Source of the DNA: Lucifuga dentata | Taxonomy: Eukaryota; Chordata; Actinopteri; Ophidiiformes; Bythitidae | DNA length: 64,000 bases | NCBI GenBank assembly: GCA_014773175.1 | Contig: VXCM01000052.1 | Location: forward strand, 124,001-188,000 | Reading direction: 5' to 3' | Shown: positions 15,850 through 26,180 of the stretch, one piece after another | How positions within the stretch are numbered: position 1 is the stretch's first letter | Layout: each line of letters begins with the position of its first letter | Program-made: the position numbers and the translations under genes | The notes under the pieces: model-generated | The model's database searches: none | Told to the model about the DNA's origin: nothing | What the model saw: the letters and a program-made list of their open reading frames with translations, nothing else

Positions 15850-15888
15850 GAACAGAAAATATACAAAATGGTAGTATGGTCCTTTAAA
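15850..15888. mobile_element. Terminal fragment of the TTAA MITE family
   Basis: The sequence ACAAAATGGTAGTATGGTCCTTTAA matches the right terminus of copy A. I find no matching left end within about 600 bp, so this is a truncated copy or solo terminus. Confidence 0.5.
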
Positions 15889-16788
15889 GATGATCAGATG
15901 ATGTTATAGACAGATAAAATGAAAAAAAACTTTTGGTAATAACCAAGTTTATTGATGATACACTCTACATTATCATAAATAAACAGATTAAAAATCCTTA
16001 CCCACATAACCCTTTGGATTTCTGTCCACTGTGGGAGAGCTGCCTGATTTGAGATCAATCATGATAACAAGGTTTATATTAAGATATATTATCACTTGTG
16101 TATATTTCATATTGCTTTCAAATGTCACCTAAAATGTGTTATAAAAAGTTGGACACATCACGTTAGAAAAATATCAAAATAGACACATAGATGCCCCAGA
16201 ATTCTTTTTTTCCACAAACACCACCTCCAGTAGGTACAGAACCTTTCACATTAACTGTTTGTTGGAATTTACAGAGGCAGAAATAGTTCAGAATTCTGAA
16301 GAGAGTGGGATTAATACACTTTACTTTTTCCATGGGACATTTTTACAGATCTGTCACATATGGACACATGCAGTCAGTACGATGGGCTATGTGGGTGCAC
16401 TGCAACAGCCAGTCCAGCATGTAGGACTGAAGGATCAAGAAATCTAACAAAAAACAAAACAAAACGAAAAGCACAGAAAGAGCACTAAAACCAAAGCATG
16501 TAAACTCACATGGCAGACTGGTAGGGTTGGAGAATTTATAAACAATAATTGTACACTTCAATTTTATTTCACTCAATGAGGAAGTGTTAAATACATCGTA
16601 GAGCATCAGTGCTGAAAAAATGCAGTCATATATGCTGATAAAAGATGGCTTGAGAGAAGTGATGTTGTCTAGAGCCATTGACAGCAGAACTCATGTTTGC
16701 GATGTAAAGCAAAAATGACACAAGAATCACAATTTTAGCATTAATCATGACACCCTATACACAGGGATTCTTGCTGTGATCAACCACT

Positions 16789-16840
16789 AAAAAAAAAAAA
16801 AAAAAAAANAAAAAAAAAAAAAAAAAAAGGAAAAAAAAAA
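16789..16840. repeat. Poly(A) run with N
   Basis: About 50 bp of nearly pure A, interrupted by an N at 16809 and two Gs. Its true length is unknown. It lies in the likely tmpo 3' UTR or its flank. Confidence 0.85.
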
Positions 16841-17515
16841 GAGAAAAGTTTCTACCTCAGTTTGAACAATAGACTGATTTTCCTCATGCAGTGATGTGAT
16901 CTGATTACACCACGTGTCTCCTCCCAGCACAGACCACATAACTGCTGAATCGACCTGAGCACCATAAAAAATAATCAATCTTTCTACCTACTTCTACAAC
17001 TACATAATAAAATAAAAACACATGAAGACATTTTGTTATTAGAAGCGCTGCGTTGTGCTTGGAAATGGGAGGGCACTACGTGCTAACAGAGTCCAGGCAC
17101 TTCACCATCAGAAAAAAATACCTGGCACAGAGGGTTAGAAAATAAGTGTGTCCTTTAAAACTACAACCATGCATGGATAACTGGCCTCTTCACTCTGCGA
17201 TCATTTCTACATTGAAGGGTTAAATACACACAGACACAATTCACAGATTAAAATCAACATTAAAATGAGTCTCTTCAGACTGCCGTCAAACAGTATTATC
17301 CAGAAACTGCTGGGTGAGTAGATCTCCCTCTTGCAGTAGGAAGAGAACTGAAATCGGGAGAAGTGTGAGTCGATCATTTCAAATGACATCTGTGTCCTTT
17401 GTGCGACCTTGTGGGTAAATGACGTGGTGAGCTGCAGTTTGCTGTGTTATTTGTTTGTGCTGTGGTAAAATGGCAGGGAGTTGGTGCGGGCGTGGTGAAA
17501 TACTGCTGAGGGTCT

Positions 17516-20021
17516 TTACTTGCCAGTGTTCTCTGTAGCTTCGCTGTTTCCGCCCAGGTAGGCGACTGCGCTGTCCACAACACCCTGGAGGGGGACAACC
17601 ACAGTGTCCAGGAGGCCTTTGAGGGAGTCGATCTGACTGGCATCCAGCTTCTGGTAGGCAAAGTAGAGAGAACCAACCACCACAACGAGGAGCAGAAGCT
17701 TGAGCATCATGGCCAGGAAGCCTCGCCGGGCAGGTGCTTTGCTTGAAGACACTGTGCTGCTTGGTCTGGACAAAGACTCGGAGTAAGAGTGGCTCTCAGT
17801 GTGGATGCTGTGCTTCAGGCGCGACTCGTCCAGCCAGTATTCACTTGGCTTTAAGGGTCGGCCAGCTGCCCCTCTTATTGGTCGCCTGCAGGTTGCACTG
17901 ATTGCAGCAAAACAATGGAACAGTGTATCCAATTTTAATGCAAACACTACAATGTTGGTACTCTATTGTTCAAAAAGCAGTAATATTTATGATTAATGTC
18001 TTAAGTGTCTCAAAACAAAAAAAAAAAAAAAAAANTTAAAAGGTAAAAAAAAAAAAAGAAAGATCAATTGTTACCTGATGCCTGTTGGTGTGTTAATTTC
18101 ATTGGCAAGGATATCTTCGACAACACTCTTCCCAATCTTCTGAGGGGTCTCTTCAACAAACTTCTCCTCCACAACCTGTCATTGTGTTTAAAAACATTAT
18201 TATAACATTTTATACAAAGATCAATGTAAACTGGCTCTATACTCCATGATGGCTCCTCACCTTGGTTTGTCGTTTGCTGCTGGTCCTGACTGTGACAGGA
18301 GCTTTTCCTCGGCTCCTCACCGGCTTCTCCACCACAGGAACCGGCTTTGGCTCAGGAGCAGCAACCTCCTCTGTTACAAATACAGGAAATGAAAACATAA
18401 CAGTTAAAGTGAGTGATTATAGTAGGTTTTTTTTTTTGTTTGTTTGTTTTTTTAAATGGCCATCTATGGCAGTNAGTGAGTGATTATAGTAGGTTTTTTT
18501 TTTTGTTTGTTTGTTTTTTTAAATGGCCATCTATGGCAGTGTTTTTCCAAAAATTTGACCAGGACTTGAGGATGAAGTAAGTTATGGCTTATCTCCAAAT
18601 TATTTTGACAAAGTCTGTATCCACAAGTAACCAACAATGCGAGTCAAACATGTTTGCAGTGCAGTGAAATCGGTGCAATGACACATTCTATGACATGCTG
18701 ATACAGTCAGACAACTGAATCATCAACTGAAATAATGAGTCGTGAGGGCTTACCATCCTCTTTGTCACTGTACTGGTCTGAATTTGTGTTGCCATTCTGG
18801 TTGCTGTCAGCTTTGGGCAGAGCTGTGACGTCTGTAGGAACTTCAGGTGCACTAAGAGTTTCAGCAGGAGGCTGCTCCAAAAGCTTCTGCAGCTTCTTCT
18901 CATACACCTTACGGGTGGAAGCTGAAAGGGGGACACATTTAGTTTAGCTGAATAAGTCAGATGCCTTTTACATCACTATGATGATGCATGTTGTGCTGCC
19001 TCATTGACCAATATTTGCCAATATCTAAGACCCAAGATAGTTGTAATTTAAGAAATTGGAAGATTTGGTATTCATATGGTACTGGTGAAAAGATTATTAT
19101 TATTTATATATTTTAAATATAAAGCAGAAACTAGGATGACCATTACACCACCGATTTAGTTGAGGAAAAAAGAACACATATTTCAAATTCCAAATTTCCA
19201 TTCCCATGCTTTTGTATAATTTTAAAACTTTTTAGACTTATTAAATGGATGAAGAGTAGGAGGCAAAGTTCAAGCTAAGTTATTAATGCTTTCTTATGCT
19301 TCATGAAGGCTTTCTAAATACAGCAGTAAAACAAGACAAGTTAGACAGTAAAACAAGTTAGGATCAGTTAACAAACACACAAAATTATGATTTTTCATCT
19401 ACACCTGCAACTATATGTGAATTTAGCTCAAATTTACATGATACAAAAAAAAAACAAAAACAAAAAAAAAACAACGATTATGACAATGATGGTACTTACC
19501 CACAATCGGTCCTGAATCCACGCCATGCTTCGCCAGTTGCTGTTTTAAATCTTCATCGGTAAGATCTGTCACTTCCACTTCTTCCGTGCGGGGCTTGTCT
19601 GACTTTCTGGTGGCTTTCTGTGACGAGATTTAAGTTGTAAAGATAATTGTGACAACCTTATTAAATCACATACTCGTTCTACTGATCCACAGTGCCATGA
19701 AACACTTATGAGTTTACTATCATATGAAATCATTCAATCAACAACAAATGCAAATAGAGGGGTTTTAGCAGTAAAATAAACACTTACTCTTCCAGATCGA
19801 CTTTTGTTGGAGACCACAGAAGCAGGTAAATCTTCATCACTTGAAAATGTGTCTACAGGTGGACTTTTCTTACTGTTCAGAATGGTTAAGTTTTTCAAAT
19901 ACAGCTGAACGTACACTTCCTTCCTATGCTCTCCGCTTGGAAGAGGCACATTGTTCGCGGTAAGCTCATTTTTCAGCTTATCTTTCGTGAGAACCGACGG
20001 ATCTTCGAGGAACTCTGCCAT
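17516..20021 (-). CDS. tmpo: Thymopoietin / lamina-associated polypeptide 2 (LAP2), membrane isoform, 6 exons
   Basis: Inner nuclear membrane protein that tethers chromatin (through BAF) and lamin B. Exons on the minus strand are 20021-19788, 19617-19500, 18921-18754, 18370-18261, 18175-18075 and 17885-17516, all GT-AG in phase. The CDS is 1101 nt, or 366 aa. An N-terminal LEM-like domain lies at about residues 5-50 ([21 protein letters not shown]). A LEM domain lies at about 96-137 ([22 protein letters not shown] then [15 protein letters not shown]). A Pro/Lys-rich linker follows, then the GAAGRPL motif seen in LAP2-beta at about 249-255. A single transmembrane segment is at about 302-321 and a 45-residue lumenal tail follows. 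The large LAP2-alpha exon of mammals is absent. The protein is shorter than mammalian LAP2-beta (about 450 aa), so exons encoding part of the lamin-binding linker may be missing or alternatively spliced. Teleosts can carry tmpoa and tmpob, and which this is cannot be settled here. Confidence 0.95.
18408..18540. repeat. 66 bp direct duplicate around an N in a tmpo intron (assembly join)
   Basis: Positions 18408-18473 and 18475-18540 appear identical, separated by one N at 18474, in the tmpo intron just downstream of the exon ending at 18261. It is best read as two contig ends with an unmerged overlap rather than a biological duplication. Confidence 0.8.
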
Positions 20022-20500
20022 GCTTCACTTTGTTTTGTTTGTTTGTTTTTGTTTTTTTTAACTAAAGTGAGCTCAATATTTTGCGTAAAGCTAACGGAAA
20101 TTAGCTAGTTCACTCCCAGGCTACTAACAACAACAGAGAACGTGACCGAATAGCGCTGTTGACAAACGGCAGTGGCGCGTATTTGCTGGCGATTCAGCTA
20201 ACAAGGCAGAGAATGTTAAACAAAATAAATGCACACTTTAGTTAGTTAGCAGAGCCGCATGAATATCCACAGGTAGCTTTGTTTTTTCGCAACACAATAA
20301 ATGCATATAGGACAAATAAAATCGATCAAAATTTAAAAATTATCTATTGTAAATTTGCTGAATTAGCTTAGCTTCAAACCGGTCCACTTGCTACTGCCTG
20401 TCCGCGGTCGAAACAGGGCCAAACAACAACCAAGCACGCCATTGGCTCTAAGACTGCAATAAGCTCTAATCTGATTGGCTTGCTATGAATGGAACAGCTG
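20022..20500 (-). promoter_or_regulatory. tmpo promoter with two CCAAT boxes and a CHR element
   Basis: Upstream of the tmpo ATG, read on the minus strand, lie CCAAT boxes at 20478-20474 and 20445-20441. They are spaced 33 bp apart, and a CHR-type TTTGAA follows at 20378-20373. A GGCGCG-containing E2F-like sequence is near 20175. NF-Y boxes 31-33 bp apart upstream of a CHR are the known signature of late cell-cycle genes bound by DREAM and MMB (B-Myb/MuvB). That fits a nuclear envelope protein needed around mitosis. The motifs are seen; the regulation is inferred. Confidence 0.5.
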
Positions 20501-23500
20501 CTGGCTGCAGTCACAAAGAAAAGCCCAGGCGGCATTTTAGATTACGGCTTTTTGTACTAATAAAACACGATATTTCTACTTTATAAGAACTCCAACTTTA
20601 CAGTGTTTAAAATATTAATAGATATAATGATTTATTTAAATACCGTGTCATACTAAATGACGAGTAAACAATGAAACTGTCATGTTAAAAGTAGAAGTTG
20701 TAAAAGTTGCGACATTAATATGCACTATTGGATGGCTTTAGCAACAGTTTTTCATATTACATAATATGACTGAGTGAACGTTCAGTTTTGATGAAATATG
20801 CTTTTGTAGCAGAAGAGGGCAGCATCAACCTCTATAAAAAAAAAAACATGGGCAAAATTATTATAAATTTTCATGTTTGTCAAAAAGAGGAAGAAAACTG
20901 GCATAATATAGTCACTCTTCCTCAGTAAAATTTGGAGCATGCAGTAAAAATCCCACTTCCCACTTTCTCCACACACACATACATACACAGCTACAGTATG
21001 TCTGACCACTGCCTGCTCTTGGTCTGGGTGTATTGGTGTATAACTCTGTGGTGAGGGCCCCTGGCTGCCTTGGGGACAGCGGTTTGAGGTGGCACTGTGG
21101 CTCCCCACCTGTCCTTCAGACCTGCCTCTGAGGCTTTCTGGGATGCTGCTGCAGAAACCAAGCAATTGATCCCTGCCTCGGCTCCAAACCACACTAAATA
21201 CGGCACTTGAAGTATATTCAGGTTTTCCATTGCAGATTTGCCAGCAGAGTGTAAGTGTAAAAAATGTTGAGCCCTTGAGAAACACCTCTTAAGCTTTCTT
21301 TGTATGTAATTTATACAGAAAATAAGTCATGGGCCAAGAATCATAAAGAGTGCCTCTTTAAGCATAACAGTCATGGCTTCTGAAAAATGATCAAAGCTCA
21401 CTTTTTAATCATCAACATTCACATTTTCAGAATGAGTTCATTTAAAATGGAATTGCTCCACCTGATGTCTACCAGGTAGTACACTCTACAACATTTCTTG
21501 ACTGATGTTTGTGGAATCAAGAAAGAGAAATAATCATGTACAACAGGCTAAATTAAAATGAATAAATAAATACAATTATTGAAAATGTGTAGCCCTTGTG
21601 TGAACATCTTGGCTGCATTTAAATGCAAGTTTTAATGACAACTGAAACAAAGTTGTTGCATAATGTTTGCAAGGCAGGTCATGCAGGTCTCCAAAGAAGA
21701 CAAACTCAAATACCCATGGTATAAAAGTGGATTTTGATTGTTTAGAAAAATGTTGAACACTGATTCCTTGGTCAAGTTTATCTTGGATTTTAAAGCATTT
21801 CAAATTCCCATTTGACTCAACCGCAGAAACAGCTCAGGAAAAGTCAACTTTTACCACCTAGGCAATGTCTGATCTAATTCCACTGACACAACAAAAGACA
21901 TTTGTAAAATAAAATTAATCAAAGTTACAAAATTTATGTGATCACAGGCTTGTCATCTCTACTCTACAACCAGTCAGCTGTACTTAGTGTCATGTAGAAA
22001 AGTTGATTCTGCTACACGTAAATGCACAGTAAAATGCTTTGCATTACCACAACCTTTTGTGTCTTCCTGGGTGAGATGCATCAGTCGAGTAAAACCAAAT
22101 ATTTTAACCTAATGTATATGACTGTGCCACCACTATGGAATAGTTTAAAAAAAGGGACATTTTCTCTCATCTCTGTAATCTTCCAAGGGTGCTATTGCTG
22201 ACTGCCTGAATAATAAAATCAAGTCCTGTGCAGTTTCCTGTGCAAAAAGTGGGGTAGGATGCGGGCAGTGGGTGCAGTGTATTTCACAGGAGTTGGGATT
22301 TGTGTGTCTGGCTTAGGAACAGCCATCTACTGCTCACACAGTATATTTTCATCTGTTGACAATCTAAACTGTTCTTAAAGGACACACAGTTAGTTGTAGA
22401 CATTTCTGTCAGATGGAAAATGAAACTCTCTCTCCAGCCCTTGTTGATACCCCTCTGGCCACCTGCCTGTTGGTATCATATGTACTCTTCCACATACTTG
22501 CATTACTATTATGATTTTTTAGCTTTTGCTGTTTTATTTGGCGATTGCATACAGAAACACACTGCTTATGTCCTCACTGAACTTTGGGCAAATATTACTC
22601 TATGTGAACTTTCATGTAATGAATGAAGAGTTTCTATTAAACCTCCACTGGGGCACCCATGGGAAACCATCTTGGATCATTTGGTAGAAAACTTAATGTT
22701 AGCCATCCATCTCCTCAAAATGTAACACAGTGACATGTAATTGGTAAAAAGGACCAAGACAAATTTGATCTGTTGCAGCCACTGAAAGTGCCTTCACAGT
22801 AGCTCTCAATGACCACTGCAGATGTCCTGGAATGCAGAGTTCCTTCAGTGCTGTAGATCCTTTATCCATTTCACAGTTCAGGAGATCATGAACTCTATGT
22901 GCATAGCTGAGCAGAGCATTTGCCAGTGAGCTTATGTGTGCCAAATACAATCATCCACCCTGTCCAAACAGAAATTTATCCAGTGTCCCTAAGCACAATC
23001 CTGGCTTCCCAACAATGGGGTCATAAGAAACTCCTTGCAAGTCCATATTTCTAAATTTAAGGACATTTCTCTCAACCTACAAATGAAAATTTTAATCTCA
23101 TTTGTAAGATTTTAGAAACCACATATTTGATTCTATACATGGTTCATCAACAAGTGGGCTTGTTTTAAGCTGAACTGAATGGCTGGTGGCTCTCACGGTG
23201 AACGGAGAGGGTAACATCACACAGGTGACTGCCAGACTCTTGAGTTAACAGGAAAGAAATATTTCCTTGCTTAACTTGGCTGAAGCTCTCAACAGACCTG
23301 CCTCTGCTTAGTTTTTCTGTCCGTGTAGCTGAACACTGGTACCGGACCAGTATAAGCAGGGCCAAAGACTTCTCAAAAGCCTCCTGTGATGTGTCGGTTG
23401 TGACACCGCCATGCCCCTCAACTGTTTCCTGTCTCTCCTGGATGCCTGGGTTCTGAGCTCACAGGCCTCTCACTCAAGCGAATCACCGGTTGGGACCATC

Positions 23501-24900
23501 AGCATTAAGCAAACCCAATGAATGAGAAGTAGACAATCAACAGAGACTTAGCAGTACTCATAAGTGTAAGTGCCAGATCAGGGAACATGCCAACTGCTCA
23601 GTGCATTCAGCATTTTACTGCAGTTGTTGGCAGAACTCAAGCTCAGTTTTCAATTAAGTACTAAAAAAAAGAACAAGGAGTGGATTTTATCAAGGCTGAC
23701 AACAAGAGGCCTCTTTGGGGATCTTTGTGTGAGGTGCTTCCATAGCCTGACATGGTTGTGTTTGTAATTTCCTAACTGGAAGGTTTGGGGGTCTTTCTGG
23801 TGTCAGGTTTTTGTTAAGTAATGGCTCTCAGTTCTAAATTTTTTGACTACTGCAGCGAGTACACATTCCGGAAAACCTGGCACTTCACCTGATGTGATCT
23901 TATTAATGCAATTCTGAAAGCTGAAACTTTTAGGCCTAGTTCTGTCTCAGCCTAAATGGACTCCTCTTTGGCTGGATCTTAATCAGAATATTTGGTGAGT
24001 GGACTAAGAGGTGCACTATGTGGAAAAGGAACTTGTCATTGTGTTTATTGTCCTTCCAGGAGATAGTCCTGATGGTTCTGCTCTTGTAGCAGCTCATAGT
24101 TTTGGGTAGTAAAACACCAGGGGCCTATCGATGCTCTGAAGCCTCACAGTGTGGCTCATCCGTGCCAGCGGTAAAGGACAAATGTGCCAAAGTCTGCTGG
24201 GTTTGGCTCTTTTCTCACCCCCCTGGCTTCCAACTCAGATGTATCCAGCTGAGGTACAATAATTTGACACCTCTTAAGCAGCTGGACCCTGTAGCGTGAC
24301 AACTGCTGCTTTGTTTTATATTCCTGCCCATTTTGAATGCAATAAAAAATTACAGTCAGCAACATCTAAACTGTGTTTTTATCCACTTTGGACTTTTGCC
24401 CCTCCTCACCCCCTTCAATCTCCTTTATCCCTCCCTTTCCTATGTGGGATTTAACGTACACTTTGTGGTAACCTTGCTAAGTTATCAATTTTTTCTACGT
24501 TCTCTCACACTGAATAAAGGCTTGTTTCTCTGTGCCTGCTTGTTAAGACTTCAAGGACAGCTCCCTCCATCTGGCATTAAGTATTCCTGGTGCCAGTGTC
24601 GGGTTAACTGACACTCCTGCACTTAAACTAATGGCAGTGAACAGTCATCTCCCATGAGGTGCTCACCTTGGAAAAAATCACCCAGCTCCCTCATCCCCAA
24701 TCACCAATCACAGTGGTGCTCTTGCCACCCACTGAATGAAACCATGGGCATGAAAAGAGGGATTGTTTCACCATTCAGGCATATATAAGGCAAATGAAAA
24801 CATGTAATACGCATGTCCTGTCTTGGATTTGCCCTCCTTCTGAGTTCAATGAGACGCTGAGAAGAGTAAAACAGCATTGAACTAGAGAAAGACCGAGTCA
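20501..24900. other. Gene-free stretch, part 1 of the tmpo-pthlh interval
   Basis: No exon set, RNA gene or clear transposon recognised. Open frames here are short, lack family motifs and have no consistent splice partners. Base composition is ordinary AT-rich fish intergenic DNA. Confidence 0.5.
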
Positions 24901-25430
24901 GCAAATTGTCATTAATAAAACATCTTCATTAGGGCAGAAACACGTCCAGATTCCTTTAGCAAATTGCTTTAGCAAAGCAAAAAGTAACTAAACATCCAGT
25001 TTCATTAAGCTTCTGGAAGTTTAAAATTTCACTAACATCAGCCATTAAACATTCAGATGCTTTAAGATTTCTTTTGGGGAACCTCAATCTAGCCAATAAA
25101 GTAGACACACTGATTTAAACCATAATTTTAATATGCTCATAAAAAGTAGCATCCCTGATGAAATTGTCCTTTTTATTCTTTTATTTTTGAAAGATTGGTT
25201 TCCTCCAACAAAGTATTATAAATTAAGGAAGATGTGTTCAGTACAATTTATGTCTATCTTTTTTTTTAATCTTATTAATTCTATTGTCCTTTCTATTGTT
25301 AAATTTTGATTGAGAGATGTTTCACTGCTTTTCATATAGTATCCTGTGATTATATGAGCTAACAAATTTATATTTGCTAATGTTAAAATAGGACCTGAGA
25401 CCAGCAGAATATATAAATGAAAAATTACAT
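24901..25430. other. AT-rich stretch, possible conserved non-coding DNA
   Basis: Positions about 24910-25100 are non-repetitive, rich in ATTA/TTAA homeobox-type cores and free of coding signal. This is the look of vertebrate conserved non-coding elements near developmental genes such as pthlh. This is an impression only; conservation cannot be tested here. Confidence 0.2.
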
Positions 25431-25692
25431 GCTGATCAATTTCAGAAATTAAATCATTGCACACCAGGAGGCCTTATTTCTTCTTCAACTTCTCATTTTT
25501 TTATTATTCCATTTTGAGTGCAAACAGTGCAAACTACGTGTTTCACCACAAGCTTCATCAGGTTCGCTTCACCACAATCACATACTGAACAATAAATAGT
25601 CTTAGGTAAAAGGCGTTAGACCCACTTCAATTAGTGACAGGTGTGTTCAATATACATAATTTGTGGGTCAGGAAATGCATCTCATCCTAAGT

Positions 25693-25903
25693 AAGGGGTC
25701 ACCAATCATGTGCCATAGAGGTCCAAGACATTGCAGATTTTATTTCCAGCCAGTCATGAAAGCAGGTGATTTCACTGATCACCACTCCTTCAATTTGAGG
25801 AAGGAGTTCATCATTGAAATCACCTGCTGAACAGACTAGTTGGAAAGAAAACCTGCAGTGTCTTGGACCTCTATGGTACATGATTGCTTGCTGGGGACTC
25901 CTG
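25693..25903. mobile_element. hAT-like palindromic MITE (211 bp), nested
   Basis: Ends resemble the CAGGGGTC... termini of many hAT MITEs: AAGGGGTCACC on the left and GGGGACTCCTG on the right. The arms from about 25709-25785 and 25800-25880 are inverted copies, sharing the CCATAGAGGTCCAAGACA and GCAGGTGATTTCA stretches, so the whole element can fold into one hairpin. Flanks TCCTAAGT (25685-25692) and CTCTAAGT (25904-25911) look like an imperfect 8 bp target-site duplication, the hAT length. Confidence 0.7.
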
Positions 25904-26007
25904 CTCTAAGTGGTGCCACATACATCAGACTCCATATATAGACCGAGAATATACATATCAACCTTATCACAATACCTTATCACAATGAAATGGAGGTAAA
26001 TCAGTAC

Positions 26008-26068
26008 ATCAGTGTGTGTGTGTGTGTATATATGTGAATATATCTATATATATATCTATATATATATA
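26008..26068. repeat. (GT)n and (TA)-rich microsatellite
   Basis: About 20 bp of GT followed by about 40 bp of TA/TATC repeats, directly abutting the right arm of the outer inverted-repeat element. Confidence 0.85.
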
Positions 26069-26180
26069 TGAAACACGTAGTTTGCAGTGTTTGCACTCAA
26101 AATGGAATAATAAAAAAATGAGAAGTTGAAGAAGAAATGAGGCCTCCTGGTGTGCAGTGATTAACTTTTGAAATTGAACA

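Larger units (their letters stand above)
13931..17515. other. ldhb-tmpo spacer including the likely tmpo 3' UTR
   Basis: No coding exon was recognised. The part next to 17515 is probably the tmpo 3' UTR. A minus-strand AATAAA (TTTATT near 15947) is a possible distal end, giving a UTR of about 1.5 kb. Within the spacer are one full TTAA-type MITE (14384-14964), a terminal fragment of the same family ending at 15888, and a long A-run with an N at 16809. Confidence 0.5.
25435..26180. mobile_element. Inverted-repeat element with about 110 bp arms, hosting a nested hAT-like MITE
   Basis: The left arm (about 25435-25545) and right arm (about 26069-26180) are inverted copies. They share the ACACCAGGAGGCC stretch, a CTTCTTCAACTTCTCATTTTT stretch and the CAAACTACGTGTTTCA end. 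The interior of about 520 bp holds no coding sequence, a second inverted-repeat element at 25693-25903, and a GT/TA microsatellite at about 26008-26068. This is most simply a non-autonomous DNA transposon into which another one inserted. The exact outer ends and any target duplication were not resolved. Confidence 0.65.
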
